A stretch of 32,658 nt of DNA, taken from positions 1-32,658 of the IMG/VR virus record IMGVR_UViG_3300013137_000068; one strand, given 5' to 3'. This DNA comes from a virus. Positions 24,534-32,658 of this stretch are shown here, piece after piece. Numbering within the stretch: position 1 is the stretch's first letter; each line of letters begins with the position of its first letter. The translations under genes and the position numbers were made by a program. The notes beneath the pieces were generated by a model. That model ran no database searches. It saw only the letters and a program-made list of their open reading frames with translations, and had not been told where the DNA came from.

Positions 24534-26620
24534 TATTCTTCTTTGTTGATTATTTTATCCAAGTCATCGAATATTTCTTTAGTTTTCTGATTGTTCTTTT
24601 CATTATTTTCAAATAAAACATCAGTTTTTGGTTCTTCGCCTTCTTCTTTAATGATTGCTTTTTCTTTTGGAATGTTTACGCTATTTATGGTTTTATCAAG
24701 AGACTCCAATAATTGTTTGGTTTTTATATTCATTGATTTGTTCTTTTTAACCAATACATTATCTTCTTTTTTCTGTTTCTCTCTCATTAACTGAATAATT
24801 TCTTCATCAGGGCCAAGCAGTTCATTAATAAAGCCATTCATTCTTTTGTCAGATTTTTTCATAAATCTAACAATTTTACCTTCTGCCAAAGGAGCTTCTG
24901 CACCACCTTCTGCACCACCTTCTGGAGCACCAGCTTCTGCACCAGCTTCTGCACCAGCTTCTGCACCACCTTCTGGAGGTGCACCAGCACCAAGGTCTAA
25001 TCCTCCGCCAAGACCGCCGAGGCCACCACCTCCGCCACCTTCTGCACCACCTCCTGGTGATTCTTCGCCTGGGGCACCGCCACCACCTGCTGCTGCAGCT
25101 GCGGCTGCATCTGGGTCTTCATATCTTTCATCCAATTCATCAAACAACCCAATTTTCTTATATGTTTCAACAGCACTGTCAATCTCAGCAAAAATTTTCT
25201 TTTCAACTTTTTTCTGCTTCAACATAAGTTTAATATCAGATTTTGAAAATCCTAAAACATTTTCCATAGCCCATGTATAAGACGCAGGAGCTGTAGCTTC
25301 AGTATTAAAGAATTCTTTGAAAACTTCTAACCTAGCCTTCATTGTTTCCAACTTTAACAATTCCTGTTGTGTTGAAGGGTTGGTTAATGTAAGGTGGAAA
25401 TTATCTAAATCGTCTTCAAATCCCAAAAAATACAAATGAACATTAGCAATTCTTCTAAGCTCTAATAAAATAGCTTCCTGAATTGAATTGATTGTTCTTG
25501 AAAATCTGATGTCTGCCTGAGAAAGTGTACTTCCACCTGGCATTGATTCACCAAAATTCAAATATGGTTTGGGAACCTGAAGTGCTGCAAATAATTTATT
25601 TTGTAAGTATTCAATATCATGAATGTCTCCTAAATTTGATGCACCTGGTAATGTTTCAATTTTTGAAGATTTATCTCCTCTGATTGGAATCCAGTAATCT
25701 TCCGTTACGTTTTCTGGGTCATATTTTTGAGCCATATTCCCAGTTTTAACATCAATAATTGGTTGTTTCTTAATTTGATTCTGAACTTTACTTATGTATT
25801 GTTTTACATCAGTATCAGGCAAATTACCAACTTCAACGTAGAACACTCTTCTTTCTGGAGCCCTTGTAATACGATAAACCAACATTGCATCTTCTGCAAG
25901 CTGAAGTTGTTTCCATAATTTTCTGCTGGAATCAAGAATTGAACGGCCGTATGGGAGTTTTCTGCTATCTTCTAATAATCTAAAATGTGCTACTTGCCAT
26001 TCTTCAAAATAATCGCCAGTAGTTTCCCACCTAAATCTTATAGAGCTGGTTCTTCCGTCATACCCTTCTTCTCTGTGAACTTCTTCCATTGGAAGTGTAA
26101 GGAAATCATAAATTCCAACTTCTCTATCAATTTGCAGTAAAACGAAATAGTCACCATATTTTACAAGGTCTCTAATCCAGAGTCTCATATTAAAGTCAAC
26201 ATTCAAAACGTTTTTAAATAAATCATTTAAAACTTGTTTGACTCTTTTGTTCTCTGAATAAATTTCAAGAATATTTCCTCTTTCACTTCTTGTCAAACAT
26301 TCATCTCTGATAATGTTTAATGCTGCTGCTATTTCTGGAGTTCCGTCCATAGCTCTGAAATCCTGATAGGCACTTATTCTATCAGTGTCATAATAAATTG
26401 TTCTTGTGTATAAATCATGAGCAATTTTGGTAACCTGCCAATCCAAGAATTGCTGTTGCATAGTTTCAACCCCAGATTTTGGGTCAAGACTTGGCATGGT
26501 TTGGGTAATGCTCATACCTGGAGCATTTGGGTTTATTGTGTCTTTTTTCCTTCTATTGGAACTTATCGCATCTAATACCCCCCCAAAAATACTCGCTCTC
26601 TTTTTTTTATTGTCCGCCAT
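24533..26620 (-). CDS. Portal protein (T4 gp20-like)
   Basis: Protein of 695 residues. The start is the ATG at 26620 (MADNKKKRASIFGG); a reading from a TTG at 26668 would add 16 residues and overlap the terminase. The body matches T4-type portals: RTIYYDTDRISAYQDFRAMDGTPEIAAALNIIRDECL, GDYFVLLQIDREVGIYDFLTLP, and YLQNKLFAALQVPKPYLNF with the typical helix after it. The portal forms the DNA-entry ring of the head and the dock for terminase, whose gene lies directly upstream. Around residues 503-577 there is an unusual insert rich in Gly, Ala, Glu and Pro, probably disordered; a conserved C-terminal part follows it. TATTTAATT lies 15 nt before this ATG. Confidence 0.9.
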   Translation of the reverse strand: MADNKKKRASIFGGVLDAISSNRRKKDTINPNAPGMSITQTMPSLDPKSGVETMQQQFLDWQVTKIAHDLYTRTIYYDTDRISAYQDFRAMDGTPEIAAALNIIRDECLTRSERGNILEIYSENKRVKQVLNDLFKNVLNVDFNMRLWIRDLVKYGDYFVLLQIDREVGIYDFLTLPMEEVHREEGYDGRTSSIRFRWETTGDYFEEWQVAHFRLLEDSRKLPYGRSILDSSRKLWKQLQLAEDAMLVYRITRAPERRVFYVEVGNLPDTDVKQYISKVQNQIKKQPIIDVKTGNMAQKYDPENVTEDYWIPIRGDKSSKIETLPGASNLGDIHDIEYLQNKLFAALQVPKPYLNFGESMPGGSTLSQADIRFSRTINSIQEAILLELRRIANVHLYFLGFEDDLDNFHLTLTNPSTQQELLKLETMKARLEVFKEFFNTEATAPASYTWAMENVLGFSKSDIKLMLKQKKVEKKIFAEIDSAVETYKKIGLFDELDERYEDPDAAAAAAAGGGGAPGEESPGGGAEGGGGGGLGGLGGGLDLGAGAPPEGGAEAGAEAGAEAGAPEGGAEGGAEAPLAEGKIVRFMKKSDKRMNGFINELLGPDEEIIQLMREKQKKEDNVLVKKNKSMNIKTKQLLESLDKTINSVNIPKEKAIIKEEGEEPKTDVLFENNEKNNQKTKEIFDDLDKIINKEE
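24890..25112. repeat. GC-rich short repeats encoding the portal's Gly/Ala/Glu insert
   Basis: Repeated caccttctg / caccagcttctg triplet-like units encode strings of AGAEAGAEAGA and GGGAEGGGGGG. The G+C content is well above the AT-rich surroundings. It interrupts the portal between the clip/stem region and the C-terminal end. Confidence 0.8.
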
Positions 26621-26635
26621 TTTTTGTCTATTTTT

Positions 26636-26644
26636 AATTAAATA
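26636..26644 (-). promoter_or_regulatory. TATTTAATT late-promoter-like variant of the portal gene
   Basis: TATTTA is kept, the last three bases differ from TATTTATAA. It ends 15 nt before the portal ATG (26620), the same spacing as at the tape measure and terminase genes. It supports 26620 as the start. Confidence 0.4.
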
Positions 26645-26664
26645 TAATAAATTTGATTTTAAAA

Positions 26665-29658
26665 TCAAGTCTTTTTAACAGGAGATAATAACCAACTAAT
26701 ATCGTCGCTATCATCCTGATTATTTTGTTCTTTAGATAAATCATTAAAGAATATTCCTCCAGCATCTGGGGGAATATCTGAAACATTTTCATTTGTATGA
26801 TTTGAGGAAAAATCATTTCCAACAATTGTTTTACTTATATAGCCTATTGCATCAAGCATTCCTTTATACATTTCTTTTGTTGCAGCAGCATTTTGATATT
26901 CAGTATCTCTGATAAACAGTCCAATTGCCAAAGCAAAAATTAAGTCATCATTTTTTCCTCTTTCGGCTTCTGGTCTATCACCATTTTGAATAAATGTTCT
27001 AAACTCATTCATTATATGTTTAGAATAAATTTTCAAAGTTCCTTCTCTTAAGTGAACTCGTAAATTATTCACAACAAGCGGTCTGGTTCTTTTTGTTGTT
27101 TGGAATCCTGGGATAACTTCATTTTCCCCAACTTTATAATCATAAGGTCTAACATATATTTCCTGAATATTCTTTGAATAATACATTCTACCGTAATTCA
27201 TTTTTCTATTTAAATCAATAGCTGTAGCTAAACCAAAACTATTGCACTCAACAACAAGATATGCTTCTCCGCAATCCATTGCTGAATTAAAAATTACATG
27301 AGCAAATAAATCAGGGGCAACTTTATCTCTGTATTCTCCCGCTATTTCTAATGTGTCTATATCAATTATCTCAATAGTAGAGTAGTCCGTGCCATCGCCC
27401 CTTGCTACGTCACAATTATGAGTAGTTATATGGTGACACATAAAAGTATGAGTATCACATTCAAAATTATAAACTTTTCCTGTAAACTTACTCTTTTTAA
27501 TATCTTTTATTTTAAAATAAATAAATTCTTCATCATTACTAAAATGACAAGAACTTATAATTCTTTTATTTTTATTATAAAATTGTGAAATATCAAATTT
27601 ATTTAATTTTATATCAGTTTTATCATTTAATAATTTTACCAGCATTAAGCTATCAAAATTAAACAAATTTAAACTATAACATTTTTTAGAACAAACTTCT
27701 CTTTCTTTAATTATTTGTATTTTAGCATCTCTTAATTTGTGTATCCCAGAAATTATTCCAATAGAAAATAAAATGTCCTGAAAAGATTCTAATAATGTCA
27801 AATTTATACTTATAAAAGATATTTTTGAATTTTTCTTATTATTTTTTGTTGTTTCCACCCAACATCCATCACTATCAAAATATCCTTTAATTAATTCTAA
27901 TTTGTATTCTTTTGAAATATATTTAACCCATTCGCTTATTTTTTTTCCATCTGAATATTGTCCAAAATTTTCCAATAAAAAATAATACAATTCTTTACTA
28001 TTAAAGGTGATTTCATATGCTGAATCTTTTTCTGTTATTGAAATTGTTCTATTAAAAAGCTCATTAATTATTTTTTCAATTTTTTCAACATAAAAAAATT
28101 CTTTTTTATTAAAACATAATAATATAGAATAACTATCTTTATATTTACCTATCCACCCATCTCCCAACCACATACCAATAAACCACCAAAAATTTTTGTT
28201 GTCTATAGGAGAATTTATCACAAAATCTTTTCTTACATTATTATTAAGACACCATTTTTCATTTATATTAATATCTAATTCTTTTTTATATGTATTTGGA
28301 ACTTTAATCCAATCTCCTGTTTTTAAGTTTTCAGTTTTAGTGTATTTAAAATTAAAATCCCAATATCTTTTCCCTTCTTTTTTTGTAGCTGAATCATATA
28401 ATCTTTTAGTTTTGTTATTTTGACTAACTAAAATTGGGTGTTCTTTAGTAAATGTTGTTGTCCTATATGTATTATCAACTTTAATTTCAAACACATCTTC
28501 ATCAACAACATCATATATTTGTTTATTTATTACATTAATATAATTGCCATTTTCATCAACTAATTTATCACAGAAAGTAACATCTTGAATTTCTTTAAGT
28601 CCATCATTTGTTAAAACCATTTCTTCTGGTAAAAGACATCCAAAAATGTATTTATGTCCTTCCACATATGGTTTATATATTACAAAATTGGTTTCATATG
28701 TAACAAACCTTTCTCCAGGTTTATTCTTGTAATCATAATATGTTTTATTTTTTTCAATTAATTTGTATTCGTCTAAAAGTAAACGTTTTTCATATTTACT
28801 AATGAGTTCATTTTCGATAGCCAAACGTTTTGACCCCTCAAATGATAAGTCAAGTTCTTGTGAAATCTTAACCCTATCAAACTGCATTCTTTTGCATTCA
28901 GACTCATACCAAGGACTCCAATAAGTCTTTTCTCCACTTTCATTTTCTCTTAATTCAAGACCTTCTGCACAATATGGGTTTTGTGTCCAATGTACTTTCG
29001 TTGGCACAAAATCATCAGAATTAAAATCATTTTCCTTTTTTTCAGCTTCAGACCAAATTGAATAATATAAATTAGAAGTTCCATTTGGGGTAGAAACCAT
29101 GATACATTTTCCTTGAGTTGCAGATAAAGCTAAACCAGCTGCCATCCAAATTGTATCAGCATTTTCAATAAAAGCAGTTTCATCAAGAACAAGAAGTGTT
29201 AATGAGTCTCCACGACCAGCTTCTGGACTACTTGCTTTAGCTTGGGCGTATGAATTATTTTCGAGGCTAACGTATTTTTGATTGCAAATAACAGTGTTCC
29301 CCTTACCAGGTTTTAACCATTTTGGAGTATAGTTTATAAATTGTTTTACTATAGAAAGGAACCTAATAGCACCGTCTCCGTCATTAGCAATAATTAATAT
29401 TTTTTCATCTTTTCTAAACATTAATCTCCAGGCAACATATCCCGCAGTAATTACCGACAAACCAGTCTGGCGACTTTTTAAAACAACATTATTTCTATGT
29501 TTATGGAATTTGTAAACGCAGTCTTCTTGATACTCGAAACACGTCATTTTTTCAACACGCTGTTTGTGTGCATCAAAAACGTACCCATAATTGTTTAAGA
29601 AGTATATGGGGTCAGAAGCACAATAAATAAATTCTTTTTGATAATTATTAAAATCCAT
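26665..29658 (-). CDS. terL: Terminase large subunit interrupted by an intein
   Basis: Precursor of 997 residues; after splicing about 589. The N-extein (1-340) holds the ATPase: Walker A SRQTGLS (62-68), Walker B LLVLDET (155-161) with the catalytic Glu, and a coupling motif STPNGTS (189-195). The C-extein (749-997) opens with CDVARGDGTDYS, the RNase H-like nuclease strand with the first metal-binding Asp (750), and continues with VVECNSFG and KNDDLIFALAIGLF carrying the other acidic residues. It packages DNA into the head and cuts the concatemer, working with the portal encoded next. TATTTATAA lies 15 nt before the ATG. The intein splits the protein one residue before the catalytic Asp; without splicing the nuclease cannot form. 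Confidence 0.93.
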   Translation of the reverse strand: MDFNNYQKEFIYCASDPIYFLNNYGYVFDAHKQRVEKMTCFEYQEDCVYKFHKHRNNVVLKSRQTGLSVITAGYVAWRLMFRKDEKILIIANDGDGAIRFLSIVKQFINYTPKWLKPGKGNTVICNQKYVSLENNSYAQAKASSPEAGRGDSLTLLVLDETAFIENADTIWMAAGLALSATQGKCIMVSTPNGTSNLYYSIWSEAEKKENDFNSDDFVPTKVHWTQNPYCAEGLELRENESGEKTYWSPWYESECKRMQFDRVKISQELDLSFEGSKRLAIENELISKYEKRLLLDEYKLIEKNKTYYDYKNKPGERFVTYETNFVIYKPYVEGHKYIFGCLLPEEMVLTNDGLKEIQDVTFCDKLVDENGNYINVINKQIYDVVDEDVFEIKVDNTYRTTTFTKEHPILVSQNNKTKRLYDSATKKEGKRYWDFNFKYTKTENLKTGDWIKVPNTYKKELDININEKWCLNNNVRKDFVINSPIDNKNFWWFIGMWLGDGWIGKYKDSYSILLCFNKKEFFYVEKIEKIINELFNRTISITEKDSAYEITFNSKELYYFLLENFGQYSDGKKISEWVKYISKEYKLELIKGYFDSDGCWVETTKNNKKNSKISFISINLTLLESFQDILFSIGIISGIHKLRDAKIQIIKEREVCSKKCYSLNLFNFDSLMLVKLLNDKTDIKLNKFDISQFYNKNKRIISSCHFSNDEEFIYFKIKDIKKSKFTGKVYNFECDTHTFMCHHITTHNCDVARGDGTDYSTIEIIDIDTLEIAGEYRDKVAPDLFAHVIFNSAMDCGEAYLVVECNSFGLATAIDLNRKMNYGRMYYSKNIQEIYVRPYDYKVGENEVIPGFQTTKRTRPLVVNNLRVHLREGTLKIYSKHIMNEFRTFIQNGDRPEAERGKNDDLIFALAIGLFIRDTEYQNAAATKEMYKGMLDAIGYISKTIVGNDFSSNHTNENVSDIPPDAGGIFFNDLSKEQNNQDDSDDISWLLSPVKKT
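27415..28638 (-). other. Intein with LAGLIDADG homing endonuclease in terL
   Basis: Residues 341-748 of the precursor, 408 residues. Block A: CLLPEEMVLTNDGLKEI with Cys1 as nucleophile. Block B: TTTFTKEHPILV with the Thr and His. LAGLIDADG helices: FIGMWLGDG (493-501) and LIKGYFDSDG (589-598), each keeping an acidic catalytic residue. Blocks F/G: GKVYNFECDTHTFMCHHITTHN with terminal His-Asn, followed by Cys+1 of the extein. All residues for splicing and for DNA cleavage are present, so it is probably a full, mobile intein. AT-content is even higher than in the extein parts. Confidence 0.92.
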
Positions 29659-29673
29659 AGAACTGCTATATTA

Positions 29674-29682
29674 TTATAAATA
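29674..29682 (-). promoter_or_regulatory. TATTTATAA late-promoter-like motif of the terminase block
   Basis: The minus strand reads TACTATTTATAATAATATAG; the core ends 15 nt before the terminase ATG (29658). It is identical to the tape measure motif in core and spacing. Confidence 0.55.
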
Positions 29683-29699
29683 GTATAAATTTATTGAAT

Positions 29700-30050
29700 T
29701 TATACATATACAGCACTTTCCCACCCACTTATTCCTAAAATGGCCTGATGTAAATAAGGCAGAATATCAGCTGATAATCCCATATCTTGAGGTATTGGAA
29801 GAATAATTTCAATAGACTGTAATGGCATCTTCCCATCATTAAAAGTTTCTTTGTTTAAATATCCATTTAATATTACGTGTATTCCATCTGATACAGTTTC
29901 TGGTATAACTCCATCAATCAGTGGCATATTATTCTCAGCTCGCTGCTGAATCCACTCTTTTCCTATTTGTAACATAACCGAATATGCCGCAAATTCCCAG
30001 TGTGTAACTATTACACCTGTGTTCATTGTTTTTTCTAAATGTAATCCCAT
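29700..30050 (-). CDS. Small phage protein following the tail fibre, unknown function
   Basis: Protein of 116 residues. It begins MGLHLEKTMNTGVIVTHWEF, a start pattern I associate with small proteins near tail-fibre genes in large myophages. There is no signal peptide or membrane segment. The middle is a beta-rich stretch (VILNGYLNKETFNDGKMPLQSIEIILP) and the end is Trp/Tyr-containing. It lies between the fibre and terminase genes with separate spacing on both sides. A virion or fibre-assembly role is possible; I cannot name the family. Confidence 0.6.
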   Translation of the reverse strand: MGLHLEKTMNTGVIVTHWEFAAYSVMLQIGKEWIQQRAENNMPLIDGVIPETVSDGIHVILNGYLNKETFNDGKMPLQSIEIILPIPQDMGLSADILPYLHQAILGISGWESAVYV

Positions 30051-30062
30051 AATTATTAAATT

Positions 30063-30152
30063 TTAAATTCCTGTTATTGTAAAATAATTCATATTACCTA
30101 CACCACAAAGTCCCCCAGTAATAATTTCTTTTCTTACAGTTGCTAAATCCAT
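30063..30152 (-). CDS. Possible tiny ORF or displaced fibre tail
   Basis: An open frame of 29 codons from ATG (MDLATVRKEIITGG... ending NYFTITGI). The same frame stays open upstream without ATG to 30194, where a TAG lies. It follows the fibre stop by 50 nt and is in another frame. It reads like protein rather than noise (mixed hydrophobic and charged residues, one Cys, GGLCGVGN turn). It may be a small separate gene or the leftover end of an older fibre gene. Evidence is weak. Confidence 0.35.
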   Translation of the reverse strand: MDLATVRKEIITGGLCGVGNMNYFTITGI

Positions 30153-30202
30153 CCACGGAAAATGATAAAGTAATCCAGAAGTATCTGATATATTCTAGTT
30201 TA

Positions 30203-32658
30203 TTATATTTCTTCAATATCAATGACTGAATTATAAGGGTTTGATGCTGGTGTACCAGTTCCTATGGTTAAATTTTTTCCATTTCCTGATATATCAATAC
30301 CAATATTATTATAGCCAGTAAGTGGATAAGAAGCAAATAAACTGCTTGTATCAAATGAGTTGTAAATTTTCATATTTCTAAAACCGAACTGAGCTGAGTT
30401 CCAGTAAGAACCTCGAAGTGACATAACAGCTCCAGCTGTTGTTCCACTTGCTTTTGCTGATGTATCTATAATTGACGTACTTTCAACTCCATTAACAGAT
30501 TGATACCAATTTACACCGTCAGTAGCTACTGTAATTTTATATGGAGTATTAAGAGCCATAGTTGGAATTACTGTTTTTGAAACAATTATAGTTGTGGTAT
30601 TACAAATGGAAAAATCAAGGGTGTGAGTTGAATAAAGTACTCTAAATGAAACACCTGGATAATATGTTAAGTTTCCTGGTATACCAGTGAATAAAAGATT
30701 ATCACCGCCTCCAGTACCTACACCCCAGCCATAAGCAATCATTTCAAAATCCCACCTAAATACACAAGTTTGATGTATCCAGTCGTACATAGCTTTATTT
30801 GGTGCGGCAACTAATAAATATTTTGACCAAGGATTATATGTTTTTAAAGCATTCCTATTATTGTTTTGAACCGTAATATCTTTAAATATATTAGTTGATA
30901 TGCCATTAACAATATTAATTTTATTTTGATTAGTCATTGGTAAAGATAAAAATGGAACAGTGAAATTGCTATCACTAAAAATTTTAATATTTCGCATATT
31001 ACAATTTGCAGCATATGATGAAGACCCCGCATATGCCCCAATCCATAATAAATATGTTGTTGTTGCTCTGGGGATAAATGTACAATTAACCCACCCACTA
31101 TCATATATTTGGGTATTTGTGTCCATATTAAATTGAATATATCGAACTTGAGTGCCATTAGCTTGTACTGTCATTCTATATCTTGTACCTAAAGTTATAG
31201 TAGCGCCAGCAATATTTGCCCCATATGCCCCAGAACCATTACAAATGTAAAAACGAATTTGAGTGGTGTTAAAATAAACAAAAAAACCAAAATGTGAAGG
31301 ATTACCTGCTGTTGACAGCGGTCTTCTTATAATTGTTAAAGCAAATGGTTGAATTTCAAAACTTATTGAGAATATTCCATCATTCATCCAACCAAATGTG
31401 GATGTTGTTCCATAGCTACACATAGAACTCGTCCCATTAAAATATGACCAGTTTTCACTCTCTAATTGATTAACCACAACTGGCAAAGTACCTGCATTAT
31501 GAACTAATCCTCCAATTACATCAGTGCTTACCGCATTTGTGTCTTGAAGTGGCGTAAAGAATACTAATTGATTGTTCTTTGTTATTTTGAGATTGCGGAG
31601 ATAGTGATATCCATAAGAACCGATATAATTACCTATTCTTAGTGTCGAATTTCCATTAGTCATTCCGTTGTATATACCACGTGAACTATGTGTATGAGAA
31701 GTGTTTAAAATGTTATTAATGTATAAATTCATTCCTGAAAAGGTTTTTGAACCATCATAAGTAAATCTTATTTTATAAGGAACATTAACTATAAGTGTGG
31801 GGCTTATTAATTGTATATAAGCTGATATATTCGGATTAGTTAATAAGAATAATAATTTTGCGGCATTCGTATAGACAACCCATTCTCTAGTTGATATACT
31901 ATCAGATTTACTTATAACTCCCCTTGAAATAGCTTCATTTTTATTAATAACAATGTTGAACTCAATCTCAAACGGAATATCATTAACTCCATCAGTAAAA
32001 CTAAAGATGTCATCATCAGCATATTCAATGTATGAAGTTGAACCATTGAAATATGACCAAGTATTATTTCTAACTAAGGCATTCTCCGATTGATTAACCA
32101 CAACAGGCAAAGTACCAGCATTATGAACCAATCCCCCAATAACATCTGTACTTACAGCATTTGCATCTTGCAATGGGGTAAAGAATACCAGTTGGTTATT
32201 TTTTTTTATTTTGAGATTGCGAAGATAACAACCTGTAAAAAAATTATTGTAGGTTTTTGCAATACGTACAGGTATATTTCTATTTACCATTCCCGTATAT
32301 GTACCGAAAGTATTTGTCGTTGTAGATTGTAAAACATTATTCAGATAAATATTCATTCCAGCAAGTGTTTTACTAGCGTCATAAGTAATTTTAACTCGGT
32401 ATGGAGTATTTAAAGTTAAAGATGATACAGTAGTTTTTTGAATTCTGTTAAGAGCGGATGTATTGGAAATAAAAAATACAATGTTTTTAGTCGAATTAGT
32501 GGCAACAGTCCATTCACTATCAGATGCACTTGCAACTTTACTTACAATATAGGTAAAATTTCCAAGTGGAGTTAAAATAATATCAAACTCAATCTCAAAT
32601 GGTAAATCATTTACACCATCTGTAAAACTAAATATGTCATTATCAGCATATTCAATGT
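30203..32658 (-). CDS. Tail fibre/adhesin with tandem LamG-like lectin domains, 5' end outside window
   Basis: The frame is open through the right edge, so the protein begins beyond it; an ATG at 32356 is internal. The 818 visible residues form at least four concanavalin A/LamG-like units. Each has WSYFNGSTSYIEY, FEIEFNIV, a run like PYKIRFTYDGSKTFSGMNLYINN, and LRNLKITKNNQLVFFTPLQD. Between units comes the conserved joint GGLVHNAGTLPVVVNQ. The last unit has NTPYKITVATDGVNWYQSVNGV and a final SLFASYPLTGYNNIGIDISGNGKNL. Such folds bind glycans, so this is likely a receptor-binding fibre. Two neighbouring units are recent copies at DNA level. Family assignment is by pattern only. Confidence 0.75.
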   Translation of the reverse strand, partial: IEYADNDIFSFTDGVNDLPFEIEFDIILTPLGNFTYIVSKVASASDSEWTVATNSTKNIVFFISNTSALNRIQKTTVSSLTLNTPYRVKITYDASKTLAGMNIYLNNVLQSTTTNTFGTYTGMVNRNIPVRIAKTYNNFFTGCYLRNLKIKKNNQLVFFTPLQDANAVSTDVIGGLVHNAGTLPVVVNQSENALVRNNTWSYFNGSTSYIEYADDDIFSFTDGVNDIPFEIEFNIVINKNEAISRGVISKSDSISTREWVVYTNAAKLLFLLTNPNISAYIQLISPTLIVNVPYKIRFTYDGSKTFSGMNLYINNILNTSHTHSSRGIYNGMTNGNSTLRIGNYIGSYGYHYLRNLKITKNNQLVFFTPLQDTNAVSTDVIGGLVHNAGTLPVVVNQLESENWSYFNGTSSMCSYGTTSTFGWMNDGIFSISFEIQPFALTIIRRPLSTAGNPSHFGFFVYFNTTQIRFYICNGSGAYGANIAGATITLGTRYRMTVQANGTQVRYIQFNMDTNTQIYDSGWVNCTFIPRATTTYLLWIGAYAGSSSYAANCNMRNIKIFSDSNFTVPFLSLPMTNQNKINIVNGISTNIFKDITVQNNNRNALKTYNPWSKYLLVAAPNKAMYDWIHQTCVFRWDFEMIAYGWGVGTGGGDNLLFTGIPGNLTYYPGVSFRVLYSTHTLDFSICNTTTIIVSKTVIPTMALNTPYKITVATDGVNWYQSVNGVESTSIIDTSAKASGTTAGAVMSLRGSYWNSAQFGFRNMKIYNSFDTSSLFASYPLTGYNNIGIDISGNGKNLTIGTGTPASNPYNSVIDIEEI
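31460..32658. repeat. Tandem duplication of a LamG-encoding unit, period about 625 bp
   Basis: The stretch starting gattaaccacaact at 31468 recurs at 32092 (624 bp later). The stretch aactcaatctcaaa at 31959 recurs at 32586 (627 bp later), and the sequence ending in agcatattcaatgt at 32031 recurs at the window end. Identity is clearly high, about 85% by eye in the joint region, and the array continues past the right edge. Confidence 0.85.

Noticed and set aside
24846-25280. Plus-strand Pro/Ala/Ser-rich frame opposite the portal insert
   Set aside because: It exists only because the GC-rich repeats lack stops on both strands; the minus strand encodes the portal.
26621-26668. Portal start at the TTG at 26668
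   Set aside because: The ATG at 26620 gives a normal start, lies 15 nt after a TATTTA motif and avoids overlap with the terminase stop.
32356-32358. ATG at 32354-32356 as the fibre start
   Set aside because: The frame continues upstream to the window edge with the same LamG repeat pattern (TPYRVKITYDASKTLAG just before it), so this Met is internal.

Overview
The window is a 32.7 kb piece of a large, AT-rich, tailed-phage genome with a contractile, T4-like baseplate. The host is most likely a member of the Bacteroidetes. Reasons: no Shine-Dalgarno sequences before the genes, A/T-rich leaders, and a phage-encoded secreted protein whose signal peptide ends in the FA-Q cleavage pattern common in that phylum. 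It is not a typical host chromosome: terminase, portal, tape measure, hub, baseplate and fibre genes lie in one long minus-strand block.

Reading along the minus strand (right to left): a LamG-type tail fibre that enters from the right edge (32658-30203); a small conserved-looking phage protein (30050-29700); the large terminase, interrupted by a 408-residue intein with a LAGLIDADG endonuclease (29658-26665); the portal with a Gly/Ala/Glu-rich insert (26620-24533); a small basic protein and a terminator (24533-24297); a DnaE-type replicative polymerase with a complete PHP metal-site set (24246-20743); and a 5'-nucleotidase (20741-20304) whose stop codon comes from the end of a decayed IS200/IS605-family element. 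A Vsr/DUF559-like nuclease and a coiled-coil protein follow (19379-18422). After them come two tandem T4 gp26/gp51-like zinc-ribbon baseplate factors (18322-16401), a protein with an internally duplicated domain (16387-14597), a small membrane protein (14517-13981), the tape measure (13878-10546), a 1488-residue baseplate protein carrying about 29 copies of a 22-residue repeat (10544-6078), a gp53/gpX-like wedge protein (6032-5721), and a giant hub protein fused to a GH19-like lysozyme (5719-821).

Only two genes are on the plus strand. One encodes a secreted protein (438-824) and one a membrane-anchored protein (19466-20047). Together with the small membrane protein at 14517-13981 they share a promoter-like motif, GTWAY-N17/18-GTAT, placed 27-30 nt before the start codon. 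Most structural genes that begin a transcription block instead have TATTTATAA (or a close variant), often exactly 15 nt before the ATG. This suggests two transcription classes: accessory/early and late.

Mobile DNA is frequent: two TnpB relics (left edge and 20.05-20.3 kb), an intein at the terminase nuclease active site, and a stand-alone nuclease gene. The most unusual features are the 22-residue repeat array, still expanding at DNA level, and the two-class promoter code. Also notable are an orphan promoter-terminator pair that would make a very short RNA (269-353) and the preserved right end of a TnpB element.
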